Origin: Pseudoalteromonas sp. '520P1 No. 423'
GTDB taxonomy: Bacteria; Pseudomonadota; Gammaproteobacteria; Enterobacterales; Alteromonadaceae
NCBI RefSeq assembly: GCF_001269985.1
Contig: NZ_BBZB01000001.1
Span: forward strand, 620,001 to 684,000
Direction of reading: 5' to 3'
Length of the DNA: 64,000 bases
The position numbers and the translations under genes are program-made. The notes below the pieces were generated by a model, which was not told the origin of the DNA, did not search any database, and saw nothing but the letters and a program-made list of their open reading frames with translations. This document shows, piece by piece, positions 36,837 through 46,733 of the stretch (its first letter is position 1; each line of letters opens with the position of its first letter).

Positions 36837-38056
36837 CACGGCTAGCGCATTTTAATCCCTGATTCCAAAAGGGTTGAACGATATTTATCATCCAGCCCTG
36901 CCATTTTCTTTTTGGCCGCCACACTGGCTTTTTTCATTTTATCTTGCTTGAATAATGCCATTGCTATCTTTCTCATAACGTTGAATACCAGTGGACCTTG
37001 GGCTTTACGTATTCTAGACTCATCTTCTCTAAACGTCATATCGAGTACCCAGTGCATACTCTCAACCTGCCAATGGCTTCGTACCGAATCTTGAGCCTGC
37101 TTGGCATTTAAGCCTAACGAGCTTATATACCAGCGTGTTTCTCTCGTCTCTTTCCCTGTGCTCTTTTCAATTACTTCAGATGTTACTTTGATGATACTTT
37201 TTAAACCTTTCCACTGATATTTTTTATCTAACCAGGTTTTATTAATCAGTAATTGCTGGCAAGTTCTTGTTTCTATTCTCCCATGTCCTGAGCTGACATC
37301 ACTGTGCTTGGAAAATATCTCATCAGATAAACCTTCTCGCTCCATTTTATGCCACCATGCTTCAAGCTCAGCCTGCATACCCGAATGATTACCCTTAAGT
37401 GCCAAAATATAATCCGCTTTTTGTTTGATAATTTGTTGGGCTATTTCTCTTTGGCAGCCCATGGCATCAAGGGTAATAATACTATTTTCAATATCTAACA
37501 TGGTGAACAGCTCTGGGATTGCTGTAATTTCATTGGTCTTATTACCTACAGCAACTTGCCCTAAAACTAATTGATGCTGACAGCTCCATGCGCTGACGGT
37601 GTGGAGCGCATTTTTTCTATCTTTGGTGGAAAAAGAACGTCGAGCCGTTTTACCGTCAATGGCAATTACATCGCAACCAGTATTTTTGACAAGTGAAGAT
37701 ATCCAAGACTGAAATGCTTTCTCAATTTCATCACCTTTTAATCGACACATTACGCGAGCGATTGTGTCGTGGCGCGGAATACCCGCCTCAAAAGAACCAT
37801 ATTGACGTAGCCAATCAAGCTTTATATGCCCAAAGTTCTCAATGTCTTCCCAGCCTTCAGAGCCAGACATAACGGCACTTATCGCGAGTAATAGGATATC
37901 CATCAGGTTATGCTTTTTACAACGTTCTATACGTGGATCAGAAACCGAATCAAAGTGTGTCAAGAAAGTCGCGCTCATGTTAATTACCTCAATGTATTAT
38001 ATTGAGATCTGATCGCGACTAAAGTAAAAGGTTCAATTTATAATGATCTTGCCGTG
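36837..38056 (-). mobile_element. ISAs1-family insertion sequence
   Basis: 1220 bp. Ends CACGGCTAGCGCAT and (inverted right end) CACGGCAAGATCAT agree at 11 of 14 positions. The flanks TTGATGTTGT (36827-36836) and TCGATGTTGT (38057-38066) form a 10-bp target duplication with one silent difference. It carries one intact transposase gene and lies in the kexin-like peptidase gene. Confidence 0.85.
36842..37978 (-). CDS. ISAs1-family transposase
   Basis: 378 aa DDE transposase. N-terminal DUF4372-like DPRIERCKKHNLMDILLLAI, catalytic acidic residues in VIAIDGKTARRS and TLDAMGCQ, and the late motif SHWQVESMHWVLDMTFRED with the YREK-like glutamate. Normal length and uninterrupted, so possibly active. 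Confidence 0.92.
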   Translation of the reverse strand: MSATFLTHFDSVSDPRIERCKKHNLMDILLLAISAVMSGSEGWEDIENFGHIKLDWLRQYGSFEAGIPRHDTIARVMCRLKGDEIEKAFQSWISSLVKNTGCDVIAIDGKTARRSFSTKDRKNALHTVSAWSCQHQLVLGQVAVGNKTNEITAIPELFTMLDIENSIITLDAMGCQREIAQQIIKQKADYILALKGNHSGMQAELEAWWHKMEREGLSDEIFSKHSDVSSGHGRIETRTCQQLLINKTWLDKKYQWKGLKSIIKVTSEVIEKSTGKETRETRWYISSLGLNAKQAQDSVRSHWQVESMHWVLDMTFREDESRIRKAQGPLVFNVMRKIAMALFKQDKMKKASVAAKKKMAGLDDKYRSTLLESGIKMR

Positions 38057-38066
38057 TCGATGTTGT

Positions 38067-39737
38067 ACCTATAGCAGTGAATGTTGTAGTTGATTCAGCA
38101 AAACAATGGGTACTATCTTCAGGTACTTTAAAAGCAGTAGACTCGAACGGTGATGCATTAAATGTGAGTTTTACTGAAAATGGTGAAACTATCATAGCTG
38201 AAAATGGTGTATATACTTTCAGTCATGGTGTTCTAGAGTTATCAGGCCTTGATTACTCTTATGTATCTTTATCTGGTGAAGCAGTTGAAATTGATTATGT
38301 TGTATCTGCACTTGAAATTCGTCATGAAGATTTAGAGCCTAATGTACTTCCTAACCGCTCATTAAATATTAAAGAGGGTGCTACAGATAAAACCGATCCC
38401 TCACCAACTTCAATTACTGGCGATCACGGTACATCTGTTGCTGGTTTAATTGCAGCAAAAGGCTGGAATGGATTAGGCGGACGTGGTGTTGCACCTGATA
38501 CTAGCTTAATTGATATGAATTATTTAGGTGGTGGCAATGTGCCTCAAACTGAATACTTAATTCATGGTTTTCCTGGAAGTGGTATAGCTAAAAGCGATAA
38601 TGTAGGTGTGTTTAACCGTAGTTATGGTTTAGGTTGGCCAACACACTTTAGTTATTCAGAGCTAGATGAAGCAATAGAATCTTACCCTAATCTAAACTTA
38701 CGTGATGGGAAGGGTGCTGTTACTATGAAATCAAGCGGTAATTCGTTTGGTGATGATGGTAATGAAGGTTCTTTATATGAAGATAATGGAGCGAACGAAC
38801 TAGGTTTAACCTGTTATAACGCTTCGTTTGAATCAAGCCAAATTCACCCTTACTATTTAAGTGTTGCAGCGGTTAATTCTGATGGTCGACATACAAGTTA
38901 CTCTACAGCGGGTGCTAATGTATTTGTATCAGCACCTTCAGGTGAATTTGGTCGTTATGCACCAGCTATGGTAACAACAGATCAAATGACGTGTTTAAGT
39001 GGTTATTCTGGTTTTACTGGCCGTACCATTGCGGCGTGGACTGAGTTTTATGGCGAAGAATTTGTAAAATCACAGTTCCCATTTAATTTCCCAGGACATG
39101 AAGAAAATGCAAGCTGTAATTACACTTCAACTTTCAATGGTACATCTTCTGCTGCGCCAAATGCTTCAGGTGTTGTTGCGTTAATTTTATCTGCAAACTC
39201 AGAGTTAACTTGGCGTGATGTGCGTCATATTTTAGCATCTACAAGTTCACAAAATGATGCTGATAATGCAGAAGGTTTGGTTTATAAAGTTGAAGTAACA
39301 GAAGAATTAGCTTTAGAAGCGATGCAATTTAAATTTGATATCAGTAATGTTGATATGAATTATGGGTTGATTGATGGGACTCAAACGACAGCTGGTATGG
39401 ATTTAGCTATCGAAGTAACTTCACCATCTGGTACTAAAAGTGTCATTTTATCTTCTAAGCAAGCCATTACTTATCCTGCATACTCTTTTGAGAATGGCGA
39501 ACAACCAGGCTATATTTTAAAAGATGGTGTTTTACTTTCCAATGCTTTTTATGGTGAATCAAGTAAAGGTGAATGGACAATTCGCATACTAGATACAAGC
39601 GCAAATACATTTGCAACATCAGATGGTGGTCAAAGTGATGGGGCTTTGTAGGTTATACTAATAATGCATCTGCAAGTATTTTAGAAGGCGTTGCAGTTAG
39701 AGCATATGGCCACGCATCTCAAGAAGTAGGAGAATAG
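38067..39737 (+). pseudogene. Kexin-like S8 serine peptidase, 3' part, frameshifted
   Basis: After the IS the frame resumes (PIAVNVVVDSA). The catalytic His is in GDHGTSVAGLIAA, the Ser in FNGTSSAAPNASGV. The usual Asp motif before LEIRHEDL reads VVSALEI, so the catalytic Asp appears lost. A P (proprotein convertase) domain ends the protein; it is broken near 39643: the frame hits TAG at 39649-39651, while the +1 frame reads on as WGFVGYTNNASAS to a TAG at 39735-39737. One lost base explains this. Rebuilt, the protein matches kexin-like lipoprotein peptidases such as Aeromonas ASP. Confidence 0.85.
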
Positions 39738-39739
39738 AT

Positions 39740-40272
39740 ATGAAATTTAATAAAATAGCTGTATTAACTGCAAGTGCCTTATTATCAATATCAGTTTTTG
39801 CACAAGCTAACTCTGATAGAGAATTACTAAAGCCAGAAACTAAAGTAACTAAACACGTCGTTCAAAAAGCTGACTTTGGTTCTTACAAAGTTGAAAGAAA
39901 TTTAGTTTATATTCCTAAGTCTGTTGCAAGCGTTGATAGTATCGTTTCAACAAAAGGTAATATGGCAATTGTAAAATTTGATACTCAAATTAAACGTGTT
40001 GCTAACGGCACTTTAGTACGAAATACTTTAACAAATGAAGTATCAGCTTTATCAGGTAATATTTCTGTGTTGCTTAAAAAAGGTATCTCAGCAAATCAAG
40101 TAATTGAAGAAACTGGCTTATCTTTAGTTTCAGCTTATGCTGGAACTCAAATTGCGGTACTAAAAGTAACAGGAAACCAAGATTTAATTGAAGCAAGTAA
40201 ATCCTTAAGGCTTCTGGTTTGGTTAAAGTTACTAGGATTGAAGTCTTAGAAATGAGACATAAAGCACATTAA
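39740..40272 (+). pseudogene. Small exported partner of the subtilase (ORF2/chaperone-like), frameshifted
   Basis: Starts 2 bp after the peptidase's restored stop. Signal peptide (to about residue 24, FAQAN), then a domain with TLTNEVSALSGNISVLLKKG and GTQIAVLKVTG, resembling an inhibitor/propeptide-like fold. In-frame translation ends at 40249 with an atypical tail; in the +1 frame from about 40209 it reads ASGLVKVTRIEVLE to TAA at 40270-40272, a natural end. One base is missing near 40209. By position it recalls ORF2 beside the Aeromonas serine protease ASP, a chaperone for peptidase maturation (inference). Confidence 0.7.
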
Positions 40273-40292
40273 TTGCTTTATTAACAGATATA

Positions 40293-40319
40293 AAGGCGCA
40301 TATAAATGCGCCTTTTTTA
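40293..40319 (+). terminator. Rho-independent terminator
   Basis: AAGGCGCAT (40293-40301) and ATGCGCCTT (40306-40314) with a TATA-like loop, then TTTT. It ends the broken peptidase unit. The remaining 270 bp to the next gene hold nothing recognisable except its ribosome site. Confidence 0.8.
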
Positions 40320-40591
40320 TGGCTACAAATTACTTTTAGTAAAAAACAATTTAATATTTACCCGCAATGAAAATAAATGAAATGTTCGTTTACATTCATT
40401 AACAAGGGACGTCTTTGGCTATCCTTTTGTTTAACAGTCTGTTAGGTGGTTGTTAAACTCATTTTTGATGTTTTTTTTTATTTTTGTTACTAATATGTTG
40501 CCTTTGTGTGGTTAGTCATTTTATAGTGAGAGCAGAACACTAATTATTTTTATAAAATCAAAAGCACAGAATATTTATTCTAGGGGAAAAT

Positions 40592-43500
40592 ATGTCTACA
40601 AATTTAATTAAAAAGTCAGCTGTAGCTTTAGCTGTAACCGGTGCATTAGTTGCAGCCAGCTCAGTAAGTGCTGCAACAGCAGAACAATATAATTTAAATA
40701 ATAAAAAATTAATCAAACCTGAAGCTTCTGTAGCAATGAAGCAAAATGCATCAATCGCTTCTAGTTGGTTGGTTAAGCTAAAAACAGCGTCTATCTCTCA
40801 AACTAGCATGGCAAATGCCGCAAATATTGAAGCTGCACAAAATTCAGTAGAGAGCACTATCAGCTCTATGGATTTAAATGTAACAGTTTTAGCTAAAACG
40901 TCGAAATTAGTTAACTCTATTGTTGTTAAAGGCGATCAAAAAGAAGTTGAAAAACTATTATCTCACGCTGAAGTAGAAAATGTTTACCCAGTATATGATT
41001 ATGACTTAGATATCGCTGATGGCGCAGATTACATTAAAGCAACACCATTATTAGAAAGCGGTGTTGCAAATGGAGAGGGTGTTCGAGTAGCTGTTTTAGA
41101 TACTGGTATTGACTATACTCATGCTGCTTTTGGTGGTGCAGGTACTTTAGAAGCTTACGCCGCAGCAGCAACTGATCCAGCAGATACCGTTTCTTGGCCA
41201 CAAGGTCAAGTTAAAGGTGGTTGGGATTTTGTAAATAACGATCCAGATCCAATTGATGCAGGTACAAGTCACGGGACTCATGTATCTCACTCAGTAACAG
41301 GTATTGCTCCAAATGTTGAGCTATTCGTTTATTCTGTATGTAATAGTGGTTGTCCTGGTCTAGCACAGTTACTAGCACTAGAATCTGCGATGGATCCAAA
41401 TGGCGATGGCAACATTGAAGACCGTGTAGATGTTATCAATATGTCTTTAGGTGGAGACTATGGTGACAGAGCAACAGATGCTGTAGGTTTATTGATAAAT
41501 GAAGCTGTGAGATTAGGCACAAACTTAGTTATTTCTGCTGGTAATGATGGTGCATATCCATTTATTGTTGGTGGCCCAAGTACATCAGAAAACGCACTTT
41601 CAGTAGGTGCAATGACGCATCCAGTATTAAAATCAGCAGTTGTTTCAGGTGATTTTTTAGGTGCTGAAGCAAGTGTTAATGCTTCAGGTTTTAACCCAGA
41701 AAAAGAGTTTTCATTTGATAATACATCGGCTCCTTTAGTATATCCTGAAGAGAATCAAATGGCATGTGACCCTTTTGCAGAAGGTACTGATTTTACCGGT
41801 AAAGCTGTAATTGTTGATCGTGGTGCGTGTAACTTCACGCAAAAAGTAATAAATGCACAAGAAAAAGGTGCTTTGTTTGTTTTAATCGCTAATCATACTG
41901 CTGGTGCAGGCGCTACCGCTCCAGGTGGTTCAGATCCTGCTGTAGCAATTCCTTCAGTTGGTATCAGCTATGAGCTTGGTATGTCATTGAAAGAAGCATT
42001 AGCTGGTGACGATCAAGTTGTTTACTCTGTAGCTTCTGAGTTGTTTGACCAAGAAGGTGCAATCGCATCATTTACATCTCGTGGTCCTTCAATGAATGGC
42101 TTATTGAAACCTGAAATTACAGCTCCAGGTGTTTCAATTATGACTGCAGAGCCAGGTACTGGTGATGGTTTAGCTGGCGCGACAGGTACTTCTTTTTCTG
42201 GTCCTATGACAGCTGGTGCGATGAGTTTATTAAGAGAGGCGCTTCCTGAGCGTAATGCTTTTGAACTTAAAGCAACAATCATGAATACTGCTAGCTTAAA
42301 TGTGACTATGGAGCCAAGAGCAACTAACCCTGATACTACAATGGCACCTATTAGTTATATTGGTGCTGGGTTAGTTGATGTTGAAAAAGCATCTAATTTA
42401 CCAGTAGCTGCATGGGCTAAAGATACTAAACAAGCAGCATTATCATTTGGTTTAGTAAACCTTGCTGAAACTGCTGAGCTAACAAAAACAGTACAAGTTA
42501 AAAACTTCTCAAATGAAGCTAAAACATACTCGCTAAGTTTAGAACATCGTTTTGCTGATGATGTTGAGCGTGGTGCTATTGCGATGAGTTACCCTGAGTC
42601 TATTACAGTTCCAGCAGGTCAAGTATTCTCATTTGATGTTGTTGCAACAATTGATCCAGCTAAATTACCAGAATGGACTCTTAATTCAGGTAATGTAGGA
42701 ACGCCAGAAGCAACTAATGACTTAACTACTTTAGAATTAGATGGTGCTTTAAACTTTTCTGAAGGCGGTGAGCAGGCATTCCATTTAGTTTATCATGTAT
42801 TGCCTAAAGCGGCTGCATCAGTTGAAATTACACCAACTTTAACAGATGAGGGAACAGTTCATGTTTTAACTAATACTGGCTCTGTTGATTTTGAACCTAT
42901 TTTTGCAGAAGTAACTGCTGTAGATGAAGCTGAAGGTGCGATGTTAGATCTCGTTTCAGCTTCTATTGAAACAGTTGCTGTTTCTCCAGAAGCGTGTGCA
43001 TCTGGTTATGCAACATTTACTACACTTGTCATGGATAAAGGTTTCACTCATACATATATCGGCGGCTTTATGGCTGATTTCGATTTAGACCAAGATGGTG
43101 CGTATGATGTGACAGTGCAAAATGGTAAGTTAGAGTGGTTCTATGATGTTCCGCCAACACCGATTACATTCACTCATGGTTATGGCTCAACTAGTGGTGC
43201 ATTAAATAATGCATACCACACTGTAGGTAATAACTTCCTTACATTGCAAAATTGTTTAGGTGATTTTGGTTTAGAAGCTAAAGATTTAGATCAAGCAACT
43301 GCAACAGTACGTTTTCGTACTGAGGAAGAAACTTGGACACCAATTCCAAGCGCATCATTAGATGATGTAACTACTGAATATACATTCTCTCAAGCAAAAG
43401 TTGTTGCAGAACTTGTAAGTGCAAGTGGTGAAGGAACTATGTCTGTAAGTGCAAATGATGCAGAATCTATGTCTGTAGTTGACGTATTAAAACCTGGTGA

Positions 43501-44305
43501 ATCAGCTCAGATTAATACTGCTGGTACTGACTTTATTGTCTTATCAACTTCTGGCTCAAAAGCATTAAATGCCACTCCAGGTTCTGATCAAAATGTCGCT
43601 CCAGTAGTTACAGCTGCTGAGTTTTCTGTAGATGAAAATACAGCAAGTGAAACGGTAATTGGCCAGCTTGAAGTCACTTACCCAGCTGAATTTTCTAACC
43701 CAGTTGCAGAATATATCGTTCTAAATTCAACTTCTTCAGCTGTTAATGTAACTGCATCAGGTTCCGTGGTTGTTGCTAACTCTGAGCAATTAGATTTTGA
43801 AGCGGGTTTAACTATGATTGAACTTGAAGTTGTTGCTGTTAATACTTCAGGTGAAGTGTCTGAATCAGAAATGATTAAAGTTATGGTTAATAATGTTGCA
43901 GATTCTGCTCCTGAATTAACTGTTACTATGGTTACTGATACAGTTGCAGAAAATAATGAACGCACTCTAGTTGCTGATTTAACTGCAATGGTTCATGAAG
44001 CTGGTGCAACTCTATCTGGTTTTGAAGTGATGGAAGGCGATGCATTTGAAATTGAAGATGCGCAGTTATTCCTAAAAGCAGGTCAAGACTTTGAAGCAGG
44101 TGCTGAGCTTATGGCTAAAGTCGTTGCTAAAGACTCTGCTGAATTAATGTCTACTGCTTTTGAAGTGAAAGTAACATTAACGGATATTGATGAAACTCCA
44201 GTTGTTGTGCCTGAACCTAAGAAAAAATCTTCAGGTTCTTTGGCTTGGTTAATGCTTCTTGCGACTCCTTTTGCATTCTTACGCAGAAGAAAATCTCAAA
44301 AGTAA
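40592..44305 (+). CDS. Large secreted S8 subtilase with PA domain and GlyGly-CTERM anchor
   Basis: 1237 aa. Signal peptide (cleavage about 29), inhibitor-I9-like prodomain (about 45-140), then the S8 domain: Asp170 in AVLDTGIDYTH, His227 in GTSHGTHVS, Ser534 in GTSFSGPM. A PA domain is inserted about residues 375-485 (YPEENQMACDPF, RGACNFTQKV). Beta-rich and cadherin-like repeats fill 600-1200. The C-terminus SSGSLAWLMLL followed by RRRK is a GlyGly-CTERM signal, processed by a rhombosortase for surface display after type II secretion. Likely a nutritional protease. AGGGGAAA ribosome site; terminator follows. Confidence 0.92.
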   Translation: MSTNLIKKSAVALAVTGALVAASSVSAATAEQYNLNNKKLIKPEASVAMKQNASIASSWLVKLKTASISQTSMANAANIEAAQNSVESTISSMDLNVTVLAKTSKLVNSIVVKGDQKEVEKLLSHAEVENVYPVYDYDLDIADGADYIKATPLLESGVANGEGVRVAVLDTGIDYTHAAFGGAGTLEAYAAAATDPADTVSWPQGQVKGGWDFVNNDPDPIDAGTSHGTHVSHSVTGIAPNVELFVYSVCNSGCPGLAQLLALESAMDPNGDGNIEDRVDVINMSLGGDYGDRATDAVGLLINEAVRLGTNLVISAGNDGAYPFIVGGPSTSENALSVGAMTHPVLKSAVVSGDFLGAEASVNASGFNPEKEFSFDNTSAPLVYPEENQMACDPFAEGTDFTGKAVIVDRGACNFTQKVINAQEKGALFVLIANHTAGAGATAPGGSDPAVAIPSVGISYELGMSLKEALAGDDQVVYSVASELFDQEGAIASFTSRGPSMNGLLKPEITAPGVSIMTAEPGTGDGLAGATGTSFSGPMTAGAMSLLREALPERNAFELKATIMNTASLNVTMEPRATNPDTTMAPISYIGAGLVDVEKASNLPVAAWAKDTKQAALSFGLVNLAETAELTKTVQVKNFSNEAKTYSLSLEHRFADDVERGAIAMSYPESITVPAGQVFSFDVVATIDPAKLPEWTLNSGNVGTPEATNDLTTLELDGALNFSEGGEQAFHLVYHVLPKAAASVEITPTLTDEGTVHVLTNTGSVDFEPIFAEVTAVDEAEGAMLDLVSASIETVAVSPEACASGYATFTTLVMDKGFTHTYIGGFMADFDLDQDGAYDVTVQNGKLEWFYDVPPTPITFTHGYGSTSGALNNAYHTVGNNFLTLQNCLGDFGLEAKDLDQATATVRFRTEEETWTPIPSASLDDVTTEYTFSQAKVVAELVSASGEGTMSVSANDAESMSVVDVLKPGESAQINTAGTDFIVLSTSGSKALNATPGSDQNVAPVVTAAEFSVDENTASETVIGQLEVTYPAEFSNPVAEYIVLNSTSSAVNVTASGSVVVANSEQLDFEAGLTMIELEVVAVNTSGEVSESEMIKVMVNNVADSAPELTVTMVTDTVAENNERTLVADLTAMVHEAGATLSGFEVMEGDAFEIEDAQLFLKAGQDFEAGAELMAKVVAKDSAELMSTAFEVKVTLTDIDETPVVVPEPKKKSSGSLAWLMLLATPFAFLRRRKSQK

Positions 44306-44330
44306 TTTGATTTTATAAAATCATATTTTA

Positions 44331-44356
44331 AAGGGCGCTTTATGCGCCCTTTTTGT
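44331..44356 (+). terminator. Rho-independent terminator after the subtilase
   Basis: AAGGGCGC (44331-44338) and GCGCCCTT (44344-44351), 5-nt loop, followed by TTTTTG. Confidence 0.85.
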
Positions 44357-44449
44357 ATTTACACCTATTTACATAGTTATCTATATTTTGATTTTATTTG
44401 TTCTAAGATGGCTAGGTTAGAATTTAAAACAAATACAAAGGATTTGAAA

Positions 44450-46627
44450 ATGAAAACAAAGTATTCGTTGAGTTTAGGTTTACTCTCGTTAGCTGTTTTA
44501 GCTGGCTGTAATAGCACTGAAAAGACTGACAAAAATCAAGTTGTGCAAGCAGCAGAAACGCAAAATAATGTATTAGCACCTGTTGCTAAAAAAGTCGCTC
44601 ATGAAATGAGTATTCATGGTTCAAAACGCGTAGATGACTATTACTGGATGCGTGATGATAAACGTGAAAATCCAGAGATATTAGCGCATTTAGCTGCTGA
44701 AAATACGTATACAGATGCTATGTTAAAGCATACAGAAAAGCTACAAGATAACTTGTTTGAAGAGCTAAAGTCACGTATTCAAAAAGACGATGATTCAGTA
44801 CCTGTGAGACGTGGCGATTTTTATTATTCATCTGAAATGCGCGGTGATAATGAATACCCAATTTATGTACGTAGTAAAAACTTTAAAGGTGATGATAAGC
44901 AAGTACTATTAGATGTTAACGCACTTGCAAAAGATCATGAGTACTTTCAGGTGTCTGGTTTAGATGTTAGCCCTAATGGCAAAGTTATGTCTTATGGTGA
45001 AGATACATTAAGTCGACGCGTTTATACTTTACGTTTTAAAGACTTAAAAACAGGTAAACTGCTTGCCGATGAACTAAAAGGGACTGAAGGTAAGGCTATT
45101 TGGGGGAATGACAATAAAACGGTTTATTACATTAAAAAAGATTTACAGACATTACTTGGCTTTCAAGTATACCGCCATACTTTAGGAACATCACAAGATA
45201 CTGATGAATTAGTTTACGAAGAAGAAAATAAGTCATATTACACTGGTATAAGTAAAAGCAAAGATGGTTCTCATATTTACATATATCACAGTAGCCCTGA
45301 AGCATCAGGTATGTCGTTAATTGATGCTAATGACCATAAAGCAAAACCTATTAGGTTTATCCCAAGAGAGCAAGGGTTAGAGTATGAAGTATCAAAATTA
45401 GGGCAGTGGTATTATGTTAATACCAACTTAGATGCTGTGAATTTCAAGCTAATGAAAGTTCACCAAAGCAAATTAGGCAATAAAAATAATTGGCAAGAAG
45501 TGATACCGCATAAAGAGGGTGTAAAACTAGAAGATGTATCGTTATTTAATAATCATTTAGTTTATAAAGTGCGAGAAGCAGGTATCAATACAGTCATAGT
45601 TCGCTCTTTGAAATCAGGTAAAGAACAACAACTTAAATTTAAAGATAAGGCTTTTGCTGCCTATTTATATGGCAATAACGAGTTAGATAATGACAGTGTA
45701 CGTCTATATTATACAAGCCTAACAACGCCAGGCACTCACTATGACTTTAATTTAAATAGCGCTGAGCCTGAGTTACTTAAGCAGCAAAAAGTACTGGGTG
45801 ACTTTAACCCTGACAATTACACATCAGAGCGTATTTTTATTACAGCGAGAGACGGCATAAAAGTACCTGTATCTTTAGTTTATCGCACTGATAAATTTAC
45901 AAAGGATGGCACAAACCCAATCTATCAATATGGTTATGGTTCATACGGACATACAATTCAGCCTAGCTTTTCAAGTACTAGATTAAGTTTGTTAGATCGT
46001 GGTTTTGTTTATGCAATAGCACATATTCGTGGTTCTCAAATGTTGGGTCGACCTTGGTATAACGAAGGTAAAAAATTAACGAAGCAAAATACTTTTAATG
46101 ACTTTATTGATGTCACTAAATCATTAACAGAGCAAGGTTACGGAAATAAAGAACAAGTATTTGCTGTCGGTGGTAGTGCTGGTGGCTTATTAATGGGTGC
46201 TGTGATCAATCAAGCTCCAGAGCTATATCAAGGCGTTGCTGCGCATGTGCCATTTGTTGATGTCGTAACAACGATGTTAGACGAAACTATTCCACTTACA
46301 ACAAATGAATATGATGAGTGGGGTAACCCAAATGAGAAGTCATATTACGATTACATGTTGTCTTACTCTCCATACGATCAAGTGTCTAAGCAAGCTTATC
46401 CAAACCTATTAGTTACAACGGGTCTGCATGATTCTCAGGTACAATATTTTGAGCCTGCAAAATGGGTTGCTAAATTAAGAGACTATAAAACAAATAATAA
46501 TAAATTATTATTTAAAGTCGATATGGAAGCCGGTCATGGTGGTGCATCTGGTCGCTTTAAAGGTCTTAAAGATCGTGCATTAGAGTATGCATTTATTCTT
46601 GATCTAGCTGGTAAAAATAAGCTGTAA
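44450..46627 (+). CDS. S9 prolyl oligopeptidase / oligopeptidase B-like lipoprotein
   Basis: 725 aa from ATG 44450, which gives a signal peptide with lipobox LAGC; the upstream in-frame ATG at 44342 lies in the preceding terminator. N-terminal beta-propeller (about 60-440), then alpha/beta hydrolase with nucleophile Ser in VGGSAGGLLMG, Asp in TGLHDSQV, and His in EAGHGGASGRF. Domain order and length match protease II (PtrB). It cleaves short peptides, probably in the periplasm given the lipobox. Confidence 0.9.
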   Translation: MKTKYSLSLGLLSLAVLAGCNSTEKTDKNQVVQAAETQNNVLAPVAKKVAHEMSIHGSKRVDDYYWMRDDKRENPEILAHLAAENTYTDAMLKHTEKLQDNLFEELKSRIQKDDDSVPVRRGDFYYSSEMRGDNEYPIYVRSKNFKGDDKQVLLDVNALAKDHEYFQVSGLDVSPNGKVMSYGEDTLSRRVYTLRFKDLKTGKLLADELKGTEGKAIWGNDNKTVYYIKKDLQTLLGFQVYRHTLGTSQDTDELVYEEENKSYYTGISKSKDGSHIYIYHSSPEASGMSLIDANDHKAKPIRFIPREQGLEYEVSKLGQWYYVNTNLDAVNFKLMKVHQSKLGNKNNWQEVIPHKEGVKLEDVSLFNNHLVYKVREAGINTVIVRSLKSGKEQQLKFKDKAFAAYLYGNNELDNDSVRLYYTSLTTPGTHYDFNLNSAEPELLKQQKVLGDFNPDNYTSERIFITARDGIKVPVSLVYRTDKFTKDGTNPIYQYGYGSYGHTIQPSFSSTRLSLLDRGFVYAIAHIRGSQMLGRPWYNEGKKLTKQNTFNDFIDVTKSLTEQGYGNKEQVFAVGGSAGGLLMGAVINQAPELYQGVAAHVPFVDVVTTMLDETIPLTTNEYDEWGNPNEKSYYDYMLSYSPYDQVSKQAYPNLLVTTGLHDSQVQYFEPAKWVAKLRDYKTNNNKLLFKVDMEAGHGGASGRFKGLKDRALEYAFILDLAGKNKL

Positions 46628-46642
46628 TATCGCTTTTCATAA

Positions 46643-46679
46643 AATAATAACGGCTTAAGGATTAGCCGTTATTATTTTA
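46643..46679. terminator. Bidirectional terminator
   Basis: AATAATAACGGCT (46643-46655) and AGCCGTTATTATT (46664-46676), 8-nt loop, flanked by T-rich sequence, between convergent genes. Confidence 0.8.
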
Positions 46680-46733
46680 ATCTCACTTATATTTTTCGCT
46701 ACGCAGTAGCTTTAATAAAGATACGAAGTAGAT

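Noticed and set aside
36558..36839. 93-codon minus-strand frame before the ISAs1 element
   Set aside because: Antisense to the 5' part of the kexin-like peptidase gene and ending at the IS junction; no family resemblance.
30890..38056. Composite transposon bounded by the two insertion sequences
   Set aside because: The two elements belong to different families with different ends and separate target duplications.
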